Translations under genes and position numbers: made by a program | From: Leptobrachium leishanense | Lineage: Eukaryota; Chordata; Amphibia; Anura; Megophryidae | Length of the DNA: 64,000 nucleotides | NCBI GenBank assembly: GCA_009667805.1 | Contig: CM019064.1 | Coordinates: 77,994,400-78,058,399 of the forward strand | Direction of reading: 5' to 3' | The notes under the pieces: model-generated | Seen by the model: the letters and a program-made list of their open reading frames with translations, nothing else | Databases searched by the model: none | Told to the model about the DNA's origin: nothing | Part shown: positions 1 through 14,256 of the stretch, piece after piece | How the letters are laid out: each line of letters starts with the position of its first letter | Position numbering within the stretch: position 1 is the stretch's first letter

Positions 1-2102
1 CAGGAAGGATACATTGAGTTTTCTCTGGTTTTCCAGGAAGGATACATTGAGATTTCTCTGGTTTCCAGGAAGTATACATTGAGATTTCTCTGGTTTTCAG
101 GAAGGATACATTGAGATTTCTCTGGTTTTCAGGAAGGATACATTGAGATTTCTCTGGTTTCCAGGAAGGATACATTGAGATTTCTCTGGTTTCCAGGAAG
201 GATACATTGAGATTTCATTGGTTTTCCAGGAAGGACACATTGAGATTTCTCTGGTTTCCAGGAAGGACACATTGAGATTTCTCTGGTTTCCAGGAAGGAT
301 ACATTGAGATTTCTCTGGTTTCCAGGAAGGATACATTGAGTTCTCTCTGGTTTTCCAGGAAGGATACATTGAGATTTCTCTGGTTTCCAGGAAGGATACA
401 TTGAGATTTCTCTGGTTTCCAGGAAGGATACATTGAGTTTTCTCTGGTTTTCCAGGAAGGATACATTGAGATTTCTCTGGTTTTCAGGAAGGATACATTG
501 AGATTTCTCTGGTTTCCAGGAAGGATACATTGAGATTTCTCTGGTTTTCCAGGAAGGATACATTGAGATTTCTCTGGTTTCCAGGAAGGATACATTGAGT
601 TTTCTCTGGTTTTCCAGGAAGGATACATTGAGTTTTCTCTGGTTTTCCAGGAAGGATACATTGAGATTTCTCTGGTTTTCAGGAAGGATACATTGAGATT
701 TCTCTGGTTTTCCAGGAAGGATACATTGAGTTTTCTCTGGTTTTCCAGGAAGGATACATTGAGATTTCTCTGGTTTCCAGGAAGTATACATTGAGATTTC
801 TCTGGTTTTCAGGAAGGATACATTGAGATTTCTCTGGTTTTCAGGAAGGATACATTGAGATTTCTCTGGTTTCCAGGAAGGATACATTGAGATTTCTCTG
901 GTTTTCAGGAAGGATACATTGAGATTTCTCTGGTTTTCAGGAAGGATACATTGAGTTTTCTCTGGTTTTACAAGAAGGATACATTGAGATTTCTCTGGTT
1001 TTCAGGAAGGACACATTGAGATTTCTCTGGTTTCCAGGAAGGATACATTGAGATTTCTCTGGTTTCCAGGAAGGACACATTGAGATTTCTCTGGTTTCCA
1101 GGAAGGATACATTGAGATTTCTCTGGTTTCCAGGAAGGATACATTGAGATTTCATTGGTTTTCCAGGAAGGATACATTGAGATTTCTCTGGTTTTCCAGG
1201 AAGGATACATTGAGATTTCTCTGGTTTCCAGGAAGGATACATTGAGTTCTCTCTGGTTTTCCAGGAAGGATACATTGAGATTTCTCTGGTTTCCAGGAAG
1301 GATACATTGAGATTTCTCTGGTTTCCAGGAAGGATACATTGAGTTTTCTCTGGTTTTCCAGGAAGGATACATTGAGATTTCTCTGGTTTTCAGGAAGGAT
1401 ACATTGAGATTTCTCTGGTTTCCAGGAAGGATACATTGAGATTTCTCTGGTTTTCCAGGAAGGATACATTGAGATTTCTCTGGTTTCCAGGAAGGATACA
1501 TTGAGATTTCTCTGGTTTTCAGGAAGGATACATTGAGATTTCTCTGGTTTCCAGGAAGGATACATTGAGATTTCTCTGGTTTACCAGGAAGGATACATTG
1601 AGATTTCTCTGGTTTCCAGGAAGGATACATTGAGATTTCTCTGGTTTCCAGGAAGGATACATTGAGATTTCTCTGGTTTTCAGGAAGGATACATTGAGAT
1701 TTCTCTGGTTTTCAGGAAGGATACATTGAGATTTCTCTGGTTTACCAGGAAGTATACATTGAGATTTCTCTGGTTTTCAGGAAGGATACATTGAGATTTC
1801 TCTGGTTTTCAGGAAGGATACATTGAGATTTCTCTGGTTTCCAGGAAGGATACATTGAGATTTCTCTGGTTTACCAGGAAGGATACATTGAGATTTCTCT
1901 GGTTTCCAGGAAGGATACATTGAGATTTCTCTGGTTTCCAGGAAGTATACATTGAGATTTCTCTGGTTTTCAGGAAGGATACATTGAGATTTCTCTGGTT
2001 TCCAGGAAGGATACATTGAGATTTCTCTGGTTTACCAGGAAGGATACATTGAGATTTCTCTGGTTTCCAGGAAGGATACATTGAGATTTCTCTGGTTTTC
2101 AG
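1..2102. repeat. 32-bp minisatellite array, about 65 units
   Basis: Near-perfect head-to-tail repeats of a 31-33 bp unit containing AGGAAGGATACATTGAGATT then TCTCTGGTTTCC. Length variation comes from the T run and from TTCC versus TTC. The array runs off the left edge, so its full size is unknown. Three 32-bp units make 96 bp, so long stop-free frames appear in several registers; these are not genes. One unit near 962-980 has the variant TTTTACAAGAAGG, which is the unit type found at 30828-31100. The reverse complement of the unit matches the 3' end of the LINE at 47711-47746. The array probably lies in an early intron of HSD3B7-like copy A. Confidence 0.97.
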
Positions 2103-2243
2103 TTTGTTCTGGATTCAAGAACATTGAAATGTTACAGAAATACAAAGTAATAAAATGCAAGATATTAAATCATGTAACCTCAAGGTTTAAACAATACATT
2201 AATTATCAAACACTAATGGAAAAGGTCACTTTATGAATAATAT

Positions 2244-2423
2244 AAGGGTTATTCAGAAAGAGGTGACACTCCGGAGAATGACTGGAGAAGTGAAAATTCT
2301 AGGTCAAAATAGTCAAACCAGAAAAATTCTCCCATTTATCTCACTTTCCAAATCTGCTATTTGGTCTAGATTTTCCATTCTCCTGCAATTCTCAAGGTTT
2401 TCACCTCTCTCTGAATAACCCTG
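2244..2423. mobile_element. MITE family A, about 180 bp
   Basis: Terminal inverted repeats read (C)AGGGTTATTCAGA on the left and TCTGAATAACCCTG on the right. The flanks give a TAT/TAT 3-bp target duplication. The interior (GGAGAATGACTGGAGAAGTG and onward) is shared with 8666-8852 and, inverted, with 59444-59621. It has no coding capacity. The superfamily is not assigned. Confidence 0.8.
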
Positions 2424-2899
2424 TATGTGTTTAGATTTTTATTTTGATCTATTATCTCTGTGTTTAGATGAGAAAGAGCCGTTAAATGATTCACCACAAT
2501 TTATCCAGAGAATAGACGGCTAACTGCAGTTTAGCGATACAAGTAGGAGAGTGTCTGTGTGTGTGTATGTCTGAGTGTGTGTCTGTGAGTCAGTGGTGTA
2601 TTTAGGTTTTGTGCTGCCCTAGGCCTGACTAAACTTGTGCACCCCCTAATTTAAATTTGAGGCACCCCTTCCTGTCAAGGGCACCCCTCTTCCTGGTTAA
2701 TCCCCACCCTTCCTCTTTAAGCTCCGCCTTTTCCTCGCTTTATAGTAAAAGTGAATACCAAGTGCCTACTTGTATATTTTGTTTACCATTTCAAATGTAT
2801 CTATTGAGATAAAGAAAATTATGAAATGTTTAAATTCAAGCATTTTTACAAAGAACAGCCACGCATGTCAAGTATACTGGATCACAGCCGCTCTAATTG

Positions 2900-3243
2900 G
2901 TTGAACAATAAAATCCACAGAAACGTGCACTGCATATGAGCGTATCACAGAGCTGCACAGCAATAAAACCCACAGAAATGGGCACTGTATGAGCATATCA
3001 GAGCTGCACAGCAATAAAACCCACAGAAATGGGCACTGTGTATGAGCATATTACAGAGCTGCACAGCAATAAAACTCACAGTAATGTGCAGTGTGTATGA
3101 GCGTATCCCAGAGCTCCAGGGCAATAAAACTCACAGTAATATTCAGTGTGTATCACAGAATCCACAGCAATAAAACTCGCAGCAATGCAATGTTTGGTGT
3201 GTGTCAGCGTATCAGAATCCACAGCAATAAAAATTCCAGCAAA
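2900..3243. repeat. about 55-bp tandem repeat inside the hAT-like element
   Basis: Roughly six or seven degenerate units share GCACAGCAATAAAACYCACA followed by a variable (G/T)AATGTGCASTGTGTATGAGCRTATCA-like stretch. Units range from about 45 to 60 bp and diverge toward the right. Confidence 0.8.
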
Positions 3244-3539
3244 CCTAGTGAATATGAGCACACAGCAATTATTTATTCTATATTTACCGGCCTCCGTCCG
3301 TGGTAGGGCTGTGTGCAGAGTCAGCAGGGACTGTGTACGGACTCAGCATGAGGTCCCTCCAGGCCACGTTATGATCGCGGCTGTGCCTGTGCGTGGAGCG
3401 ATCTTGTCAGTAGTGGGGTGCCACTGCCAGAGGGTGCACCGTGGCTTTGATTCCCTTCCCGGTGGGTGTTCAGTCCAGAATAGAGTGAGAGTCCGTGTTA
3501 ACGAAAGGGCGAGCAGCTGCGTGCGTGTCACATGGTTCA

Positions 3540-3580
3540 GCCAGTCAGGTGGTACTGAGACTCCGTACCACCTGACTGGC
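3540..3580. repeat. perfect 16-bp hairpin
   Basis: GCCAGTCAGGTGGTAC and its exact reverse complement are separated by a 9-base loop (TGAGACTCC). It lies within the hAT-like element at 2591-4017, and there is no sign of a gene product. Confidence 0.85.
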
Positions 3581-4035
3581 CGGACCGCGTGACCTGCACG
3601 CACGCAGCCTCACCAGGAGCCAGGCAGCTCAATGACAAATTTCTATCACTGCAGTGCTGGTTAAGGAAAGGTCCACTTTAAACAGCAGTAAGCAGACAGG
3701 GCTTCATATTCTGCTGATACCCCCTTTACCTGCCGTTTACTGTCATCTTCTCTCTGCACACAAATCACATCCCCCTCCCCTCTCCTAGAGCTGCTGCGGG
3801 GCAGGGGAGGAGCTATGGAGGGAGGAGTGGGGGATTTTTATTCTATTCGATTTTATTCCGTATGTAAATGCCCTGCTCCGCTGCTCATTGTTTGAGAACA
3901 CAGCTCAAAGCTGACACACAGTGACAGTGGTACCTCCTAGTACCCCCTAATGACACCCCAATAATCACTGGTACCTGGGGCAGCCCGCCCTCTGCCACTC
4001 CCCCAAGTACACCACTGCTCTGTGATATGCTCACA

Positions 4036-4575
4036 CACAAGTTTGGGGAACTGCCAGCAAGTACGGTGCTGTTTGAAGGCAGTGCAAATCCCCATAGAGA
4101 AGTAATGGTTAATCTATTCAGAAAACACCAAATAGCAGAGAAATGGCAGTGAAATGCCCTGATGTTCAGTGGTTTCAATCTGCAGGTTTATTCAGGCGAA
4201 TCCCATAGGTTTCAATGTTAAAAATATTCCCGTTTTTATGCAATATCTAATAAAACATTTATTATTTTAATCTGCAGTAAAAAGTCTTTTTTTAGTACCT
4301 TTTAGTCATTTTTCAAAAAAAAATTGGCAAAATGCCCCCCCCCTTTTTTTAATATCGGTTCTTCTTTTTCTGTAACAGAACTTTTTATTATCAATCATAG
4401 GATCTTATATGTAAATTCCAGACATTTTCGTTCAGTAGTTCTTTTGAAAACAGCAGGCCACGGTGGCAGCATACAGCGGCCGACTCCATGCACTTTGGGG
4501 ACCCTGCGGTGAATGGTGAATTCACTGCAGGGTGGGGAAATTTTATTCCCCGAAGTGCAGGGAACTGTAACGTTG
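4036..4575 (+). mobile_element. MITE family B fragment
   Basis: It shares the family B core: a segment with CCCCATAGAGAAG, the GGCGAATCCCATAGG motif, then TTCAATGTTAAAAATATTCC, CTGTAACAG, CTTTTTATTATC and CAGACATTTTCG. Terminal repeats are missing at both ends. The last part (GGGGACCCTGCGGTGAATGG) is the family's right-hand region, separated by a small rearrangement near 4458. Confidence 0.7.
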
Positions 4576-5235
4576 GGAGCTTCCAGCCCTACCTGTGTGC
4601 TTGAGGGCAGCATGTCTGATGCTGCTCGCTGACCGATGCCCGGTTTAAATGGCGACAGGCAGGGAGGTGGTTGCATGAGGCGCGGCTTGAGTGGGGGGCG
4701 TGGCCTGGTGAAGGTCTTTAAAAACCCTCAGTGTATTCTCAGCAGTTGCCAGATCGTGGTTATCCATACCTGAGCTCCTTGTACCTGACTGCTATATTGA
4801 ATTAACCCGTTATTGACCTCTGCTTGTTTCTGACTATTCTGCCTTCTGTTGCCCTAGACCATTTTCTTGTACTACGCCACTGCTCTGATATCGACCCGGC
4901 TATTCCATTTGACTATTCTGAACTCTGTATTCCTGATTCTGGTTCGGCTGACTACTCCCTGTGTTGTTAACCCTTTCTGTCTAGCTAGTTTACCTGGCCA
5001 ATTCTAAGGACCAGACAGTTAGAGATCTTTCATGGCTACTCTGTTGGTAGCTTCTGGGCTCTGTGGAGTGTGGGGTGTTAAGTACTGCGTGGTGGGATCT
5101 GGGAATCGTGACAGGAACTACAGAACACCAAAATGTTGGCGTCATTTCGGTGCTCTGTGAGTTACCCATTTAGTGGTGAGGTTTTTTGCTGCCCCCTGGA
5201 AAGTGAAAGCCTAGGCCTTGCCTACCCAGGAAATA
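4576..5235. other. intergenic, no gene recognised
   Basis: A CT-rich stretch with many CTGAC/CTGCCT words, reminiscent of an old dispersed repeat. No open frame, terminal repeats or RNA gene could be supported. Confidence 0.5.
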
Positions 5236-6744
<1,509 letters not shown>

Positions 6745-6844
6745 NNNNNNNNNNNNNNNNNNNNNNNNNNNNNNNNNNNNNNNNNNNNNNNNNNNNNNNN
6801 NNNNNNNNNNNNNNNNNNNNNNNNNNNNNNNNNNNNNNNNNNNN
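6745..6844. other. 100-N assembly gap
   Basis: Exactly 100 N between two Tc1-like elements. It hides the right end of lineage a and the first bases of lineage b. The round number suggests a gap of arbitrary size. Confidence 0.99.
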
Positions 6845-8437
<1,593 letters not shown>

Positions 8438-8549
8438 TAGACATAAAACTTTAGAACAAAAACATCCAACCAATGTATTTTCACAAACCTGGTATATGTT
8501 TGAGTCTAGGAAACTATACGTGAGTAACTTACGCGGTATCATTCTCCAG

Positions 8550-8649
8550 AGGCACAGAAGAGACCGTTTATACTGGTGAACATGGACTGTTATATGGAAA
8601 AACAAAAGCTTGTGCAGAAAAAATGGTTCAAAATGCTAATGGAAAACTG
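8550..8649 (+). CDS. hsd3b7: HSD3B7-like copy A, coding exon 4
   Basis: This exon encodes 33 residues (GTEETVYTGEHGLLYGKTKA and onward to ANGKL) of a 3-beta-hydroxysteroid dehydrogenase/isomerase of the extended SDR fold. It carries the catalytic YxxxK motif as Y-G-K-T-K. Boundaries are TTCTCCAG before and GTAAGA after; it starts in phase 2 and ends in phase 0. The 100-bp length and phases match exon 4 of copy B (56863-56962), with 24 of 33 residues identical. In vertebrates HSD3B7 is the ER-membrane C27 3-beta-HSD of bile acid synthesis. Exons 1-3 of this copy are not in the window. Orthology to HSD3B7 itself rather than a lineage-specific paralogue is inferred. Confidence 0.88.
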
Positions 8650-8665
8650 GTAAGAGTTAAATATA

Positions 8666-8852
8666 CAGGTCTATTCAAAGAAAGGTGAAACGGGGGAGAA
8701 TGACTGGAGAAGTGAAAATTCTAGGTCAAAATAAAACAGCCAAACCAGAAAAATTCTCTCATTAATCTCACTTTCCAAATCGGCTATTTGGTCTAGATTG
8801 TTCTCTTCTCCTGCCAGTTCTCCTGGTTTACACTTTCCTCTGAATAACCCTG
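8666..8852 (+). mobile_element. MITE family A, just inside intron 4 of copy A
   Basis: CAGGTCTATTCAAAG on the left and CTCTGAATAACCCTG on the right, flanked by ATA on both sides. The interior is shared with 2244-2423. It sits only 16 bp after the exon 4 splice donor. Confidence 0.82.
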
Positions 8853-9526
8853 ATAGTTTTTTGTCTGATCATTGGCCAATTCAGTGTAAATTCAGCCTGA
8901 CGCTGGATTCTTTGGAAGACCTTTACTTATGTTTGATTTAATGCATCGTCATGCTAGACGAACTATTGCAGGGCTACACTGGGGCAAAATATACTCCTAT
9001 TCTTTTTCAATGCACACAAAATATAGGGTTTATTGGCCACTACAGTATAGGCTCAAAAAAGATGTAGCTTCCTCATACATTTATACCTTCTTTACAACAA
9101 TATTGGTAAAGTGTCTGTGCATGGAAAAATAGATACAATATGTTTACATTGTGTGTGACAGTTTTGCACTAAACCTCCGAGAGAAGACTTGTCTAATCAC
9201 TCTTTACCATTGTGTTGCCATCATGATGGTTGCTCTTCTCAATTCAGTTTTTTATTTATTTTTCCTTCTCCTGCTTTCCTTTCTACCTCTTCCTATATTT
9301 TTTACCTTTTCATTTACCACTCCTGTTTTCTGTCTTTTAAATTCATGTATTTTGGTGTCTATATACGAAATAGTAAATAGGATTTGTAGCCTTTCCTCAA
9401 TATTCTTCCTTTCAGGCATAGCAAGTAAGCACATTTCTGGAGCTCTAGCAAGTTATGTGAGTAGTGACCTTCAGACGTTTCCTTAAACATGTAAACCTTT
9501 CCTTCAATTAATCCTTCAACTACCAA
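8853..9526. other. intron 4 of copy A, no element recognised
   Basis: AT-rich sequence with T-rich runs near 9240-9330. No gene, terminal repeat or tandem array seen. Confidence 0.6.
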
Positions 9527-10105
9527 CAGGGTTATCCAGAGAGCCGATTTGGCCCCGAAATGGCACCGAACAGTGAATTTCCCCATACGGTGATATTTCG
9601 TGGCCATTCGGCTATTCAGAAAGCATGTAGTTCGCCAAATTTGGCAAATTGCCAGCCAGTGCGGTGCCTCTTCGTCGGGAGTGAAATCCCCATAGAGAAG
9701 TAATGGTTAACCTATTCAGAGAAAACCGAACAGCAGAGAAATGTCAGAGAAATGCCCTGATGTTCAGTGGTTTTATTCGGCAGGTTCATCAGGCGAATCC
9801 CATAGGTTTCAGTGTAAAAATATTCCCATTTTAATTCAATAACTATTAAAGATTATTCTTTTAATCTGCAGCAAAAAGAAACTAGAAAATGTTTCTATTT
9901 TTTTTTAATAGTGTTTTTTCTGTAACAGACCTTTTTATTATTCATAGGACCTTATATGCTAATTCCAGACATTTTCGTTCTGTAGTTCTTTTGCAAACAG
10001 CGTTTCAAATTTGGCACTTTCAATCTTTTTTTTTTTTTTTACCCATCCGGCAGGTTGTCAGCTATTTTGCTACGGCTGGTCGGTGGGTTTGAAGCAGATT
10101 GTCAG
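9527..10105 (+). mobile_element. MITE family B, right end degraded
   Basis: It starts CAGGGTTATCCAGAGAG and runs through the family core (ATTCGGCTATTC, GTGAAATCCCCATAGAGAAG, GGCGAATCCCATAGG, CTGTAACAGACC, CAGACATTTTCGTTC). The right terminal repeat is not found; similarity fades near 10100. Confidence 0.75.
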
Positions 10106-10275
10106 GTGCATTCAGGATTTTATCGGATCGGTCCAAAATTTAGGTGTAAACAGAGACCTTCTGCAGACAAGAGTTATTAGAGGGATGCACTTATGGAATA
10201 AGGAACGCATGTAAGAAGGGGTAGAGTTATTATGAGACCTCACTTTCAAGGCCCTTAAGATTTTGCATCATTGTT

Positions 10276-10325
10276 ACGAGTATTTATAAAGCACCCACAA
10301 GTTCCGTAGCGCTATAATGTTGCCA
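10276..10325. mobile_element. L2-type LINE 3'-end fragment
   Basis: ATTTATAAAGCACCCACAAG followed by TTCCGTAGCGCTATAATG matches the 3' end of the L2-type LINE at 11331-12160 (ATTTATAAAGCGCCAGCATA and onward). Other short copies occur at 16120-16235, 56630-56690 and 59985-60045. Confidence 0.6.
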
Positions 10326-10379
10326 TTACAGAGGCGAGTATACCATTTGTGAAGCGGCCTGCATCCACCCAAAAGGGCA

Positions 10380-10590
10380 GATATAACTGAAATGCCATGT
10401 AATTCTCCTTGGCACAAGTTATACAGCCACCCTGACTATCATTTCAGCCTTATTTGAGTCTCGTCAGGCGGGTGTAACTGATACCACGCTAGGCACCTCA
10501 ATCAAGGTGAGGGTAACTAGGGACACCTCCTTCCAGCTTCTTTGCAGAGTCCTACAGGATGATAGGACCGATAAGATGAAACCAAAATTC
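10380..10590 (+). repeat. unassigned dispersed repeat, copy 1
   Basis: Shares ATCATTTCAGCC, CTCGTCAGG, GTAACTGATACC-type words in the same order with 18479-18880. No terminal repeats or coding frame seen; class unknown. Confidence 0.55.
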
Positions 10591-10914
10591 TGCTCTTTCG
10601 CATAGAAAATGTGAATCCTGCATTTAATCTTTCTCAATGCAAAACATTAAAAAGATGCATAATGCAACAAAGAATGTATAAATGCAACATCATTAACATA
10701 TGGATGCATATACTGAGAAACACTGCATTACCACACTGGTACAACAAAGCAGTTCAAAAGCTTCAATGCCCTCATGCAATATTTTTCAGAAGGGGACATT
10801 ACAAAGTAGGAGCATTATGCAATATCGGCCACCTTACGCACAAATATTGTGATAGTCAGCGACATACACAAAATCAATGGGAGGCTAATGACAAAATTCC
10901 ATTCTTTCCTTCAG

Positions 10915-11077
10915 ACAAACCACGGAATAAAGTTAGTCACATGTGTCATTCGGGCTGGTAACCTCTATGGAGAAAAAACAGACCATCTCCTGCAGAGCTA
11001 TATCAATGCAAAGTCTGGAAATAACAAAATAAATTACATTGGACCTGAAACTATAGAGCAAAACTACACATATGTAG
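10915..11077 (+). CDS. hsd3b7: HSD3B7-like copy A, coding exon 5
   Basis: Encodes TNHGIKLVTCVIRAGNLYGE and onward to NYTYVG, the segment after the YxxxK helix that contributes to substrate binding in the 3-beta-HSD family (VTC.IRP..LYG is a family signature; here A replaces P). The acceptor is TTTCCTTCAG and the donor GTAAGT. Its 163 bp and phase (0 in, 1 out) equal exon 5 of copy B. About 33 of 55 residues match copy B, so the paralogues are well diverged. The reading frame is intact, which argues for a functional gene. Confidence 0.9.
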
Positions 11078-11102
11078 GTAAGTGAAATCATAACATGTAA
11101 TG

Positions 11103-11227
11103 CAGGGATGTTCGGCACCCCAGACGTCCCTGAACTACAACTCTCATGCTTCTACATCTAATGCAGTCAGAGTTTTCTGGGAGTTGTAGTTCAGGAACAT
11201 CTGGGGGCCGGAGTTTGGACATCCCTG
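11103..11227. mobile_element. hAT MITE, 125 bp
   Basis: CAGGGATGTTCGGCACCCC on the left and an inverted right end finishing GTTTGGACATCCCTG, with a near-palindromic interior containing ACTACAACTC and GAGTTGTAGT. Flanking octamers ATGTAATG and ATGTAACA both derive by CpG decay from ATGTAACG, which fits an 8-bp hAT duplication. Confidence 0.8.
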
Positions 11228-11330
11228 ATGTAACAGAATCATTTATTCCAGAAAAAATGTTTTCCTGATATTTCTTGGAACTTTGCTATGGAGTAACATT
11301 ACACATCATGTAAGTAAATGCCATATAAAT

Positions 11331-12160
11331 ATACTACTATTACTATTACTATTCTTTATTTATAAAGCGCCAGCATATTCCGCAGCGCTGTACAATAAGC
11401 ACAGTATAGACAGGGTTACAATACATTGAACAACATTACAAACAGTACAGGAGGAGATGAGGGCCCTATTCCCGTAGGTAAACTCACAATCTGGGAGGGT
11501 TGGGGTTGGAAACAGGAGGAGAGGACTGTAAGGTGAGAGTGATTGATGGTTGCGTCAGTGAGTTGGGTGGTAGGCTTCCTAAATAGGAATGTTTTCAGGG
11601 AGCGTTTGAAGGAAGAGAAGTTAGGGGAAAGTCTGACAGTACGAGGGAGAGCGTTCCAGAGAGTGGGGGCTGCGCGTGAGAAATCCTGCAGTCTATCATG
11701 GAAGAGGTATGCGGGGAGAAGCTAGGCGCAGGTCACTGTTTGACCTTAGGGACGGGCTGGGGTGTATTGGTGATTAGTGAGGACAGGTAGTGGGGAGCTG
11801 AGTTAGTGAGGGTTTTGTAGGTAAGGATAAGGATTTTGAACTTAATTCTGCAGTGATGGGGAGCCAGTGAAGGGACTCGCAGAGGGAGCGGCAGAGACAG
11901 AGCGGCGGGTGAGGTGAATTACCTGGCGGAGGCGTTCAGGATGGATTGTAGGGGGGAGAGGTGGGACAGAGGGAGGCCAGATAAGAGATTATTGCAATAG
12001 TCGAGTCGGAGATTACCAGGGCGTGTATGAGTTGTTTTGTGGCGACAGCGGTAAGAAATGGCCGAATTCTGTAAATATTACGCAGTTGATATCGGCAGGA
12101 GGAGGAAAGAGACTTGATGTGGGGGATGAAGGAAAGAGCAGAGTCAAGTGTAACTCCAAG
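11331..12160 (-). mobile_element. L2-type LINE, 5'-truncated, degraded
   Basis: On the minus strand the RT C-terminal region is readable: LGVTLDSALSFIPHIK, then SSCRYQLRNIYRIRPFLTA, a family-typical block of L2/CR1-group LINEs. Frameshifts follow. The 3' end is at the left, where a (ACTATT)n tail at about 11331-11350 precedes the ATTTATAAAGCGCC motif. The 5' side stops where the TIR element at 12161 begins. Confidence 0.8.
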
Positions 12161-13203
12161 ACCGTATATACTCGGGTATAAGCCGACCCGTGTATAAGCC
12201 GACCCCCCCCTACTTTTTCCCAAAAACCTGTGAAAACTTATTGACTCGCGTATAAGCCTAAATGGGAAATGCAGCAGCCACTGGTAAATTTCAACTGCGG
12301 GGAGGGGCTGAGGTGGCCCATTGAAGTCAGCAGGGAGTACTTGTAGCACGTCCTGTGGTGTGTTAAGATATTCTCCTGGTTATTTTTATAAATAATCCCT
12401 TGTTTGATAGGAAGCTTTGAGCACGTTGAAAGAAATATCGATATAGTTCTGAATGCAACTTAGGTCTTCCATTGGTACAAAACATGCAGCCACCACATAG
12501 CAGCACACCCAGAAACCTAGGATTCCCATCATCCTTCTAAGTGTAAAACCAAATAAGCCACAGCACCTCCCTTTAATACTATGTTTAAGAACCTGACCAC
12601 AATGACACAAATGTGCATTAGTAGAACCATGTGAAAATTACTTTTGTAGCAACGTAAAAAAATTAAATAAATAAATCTCTGAATGTAACTTACCAGGCTG
12701 TAACCTTCAACCAGCTAATTCCAGGGAGTGTCGGAAACAGGCGGCCAAGCGCTTTAAGAGGCAGTGACACGCACCCCTTTTAACCCTGCACTGACTGTCA
12801 CACGGTAACAACGCTGGAGGACTAGCGGACCTGGACCTGGCCTGCGGTGGCGGACTGTGCAAGGGCTGCAGACACCTTGCCCCAGCCATCCCTGCATGTC
12901 ACCCAAGCATGCACTGCCCGCCGCCGATTCCTTAGTCCTCCATTACGAAGGTCCAGCCTTCTGCTGTAGCATGCCTCCCAGCTACATATCTTGAGGCTGG
13001 GAACGGCACGCTGCACTGGCGCCGCCCCCTCCAGCATGAGGACATCACCGTGCGTCGCACACAGCCGCGGCCGTTTCCAGCCTCGTGATAAGTAGCTGGG
13101 AGACCAGTCCGGCCCTGTCCTTGACTCGCGTATAAGCCGAATCGCGTTTTTTTGACTCAAAATCAGAGTCAAAAAACTCGGCTTATATGCGAGTATATAC
13201 GGT
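12161..13203. mobile_element. TIR DNA transposon, non-autonomous
   Basis: Termini ACCGTATATACTCGGGTATA on the left and, inverted, ACCGTATATACTCGCATATA on the right. The repeats extend internally with TATAAGCCGA and TTGACTCGCGTATAAGCC words on both sides. The interior is GC-rich without a credible transposase. The superfamily cannot be assigned by eye; no clear target duplication is visible. Confidence 0.75.
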
Positions 13204-13256
13204 ATATTTATTTTCATTTTTTATAGTATCTTCGGTATCAAACGTCAGTAGTATTT

Positions 13257-13845
13257 TTGGTATCAGACGTTGATGTAGGTGAAAATTTGGGATCTAGTGA
13301 TCACCAGTCAGTGTGGTTTAATATAAAAACAGGGATGGAGCCGCACCACACAAAAACAAAAGTTTTAGACTTTAAAAAAACTGATTTTTCTAAAATGAGA
13401 TTTTGTGTGAAGGAGTCATTATCAGACTGGAGGAGTTTAAAGGGAGTCCAGGAGAAACGGGATTATTTAAAAGAAGCATTATTGAAGGCCACAGGCAATT
13501 GCATTCGACTTGTTAGCAAAAACAAAAAAGGGAAGAAACCACTGTGGTACTCTGCAGAAGTGGCCAAAATAGTGAAGAACAAAAAGACAGCATTCAATAA
13601 TTATAAAACAACTCAGAGTGAAGAAGATAGGCAAACCTATAAGATTAGGCAGAAAGAGGCAAAGCAATTTATAAGAGCTTCCAAAGCACACGCAGAAGAG
13701 AAAATAGCTCAGTCAGTAAAAAAGGGGGACAAAAATTTTTTAGATACATAAACGAGAAAAGAAAAGTAAAACAAGGATTAGTTAGATTAAAAACAAAGGA
13801 AGGAAGGTATGTAGAAGAGGATAAAAGTCTCGCTGACTAGGGCAT
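13257..13845 (+). pseudogene. CR1-type LINE ORF2 fragment (endonuclease end to RT start)
   Basis: The translation contains LGSSDHQSVWFNI, the SDH end of the apurinic endonuclease domain, followed by the lysine-rich linker (KGKKPLWYSAEVAKIVKNKK, YKIRQKEAKQFIR) typical of CR1-group LINEs. A frameshift at about 13735 moves the frame to FRYINEKRKVKQG and on to SLAD, where an L1-type retroposon sequence begins. The RT core is absent; a CR1 3' end resumes at 15104, possibly the remainder of the same copy. Confidence 0.75.
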
Positions 13846-14256
13846 GGCCGGACGCTGTGGGGAGAAGCTGTGTTTGGGCGAAGCTCTGATCTTTATCCCT
13901 GAAATTGGGGTATTTTCGGTGTTTTTCTTGCTGATTTTTCACTTTTTGTGGTCCCTACGGGTCTAGCTATCGGGTGTTTGCATTCCGGAGCCCGTATTGT
14001 CCCCCCCTCCGGAACAGAGACTCATATTTAGGCTGTTGCCTATCGGCCTCGGAGCGCGCTGACGGCCATCTTGAGGCCTTCTCCCTGATGACTTTCTCCA
14101 CTCTGCAGATTCCTTCGGGGGCTCTGATTCCCGGTGGAGGTACGGCGCTAGCTGCGGAGGTGGTGGGCCCACGCCTCTCGGCTGTGTTGGAGATCCACCG
14201 GGAGCAGGACATAGATGGATGCGTGGCTCAGAGGCAAGTAGATACCCCTCCGCTGA
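13846..14256 (+). mobile_element. L1/Tx1-type non-autonomous retroposon, 5' fragment
   Basis: Starts GGCATGGCCGGACGCTG, similar to the 5' ends at 43000 (GGGGCGTGTCCGGACCGCTG) and 60546 (GGGTGCGTGGCCGGCTGCTG). It shares a GGGCCCACGYCTCYCGG block and surrounding sequence with 60546-61852. The right part is replaced by MITE family B. Confidence 0.65.

Larger units (their letters stand above)
2591..4017. mobile_element. hAT-like non-autonomous DNA transposon
   Basis: It begins CAGTGGTGTATTTAGG and ends in the inverted form CCCCAAGTACACCACTG, which fits hAT-type CAGTGG(C/T)GTA termini. TCTGTGA occurs next to both ends but offset by one or two bases, so the 8-bp duplication is imperfect. No transposase frame is recognisable. 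The interior contains a roughly 55-bp tandem repeat and a perfect hairpin. Confidence 0.6.

Noticed and set aside
97..2081. Several minus-strand frames of 79-252 residues with MYPSWKPEKSQ-type repeats
   Set aside because: They are read-through of the 32-bp minisatellite in multiple registers; three units equal 96 bp, so frames stay open by chance.
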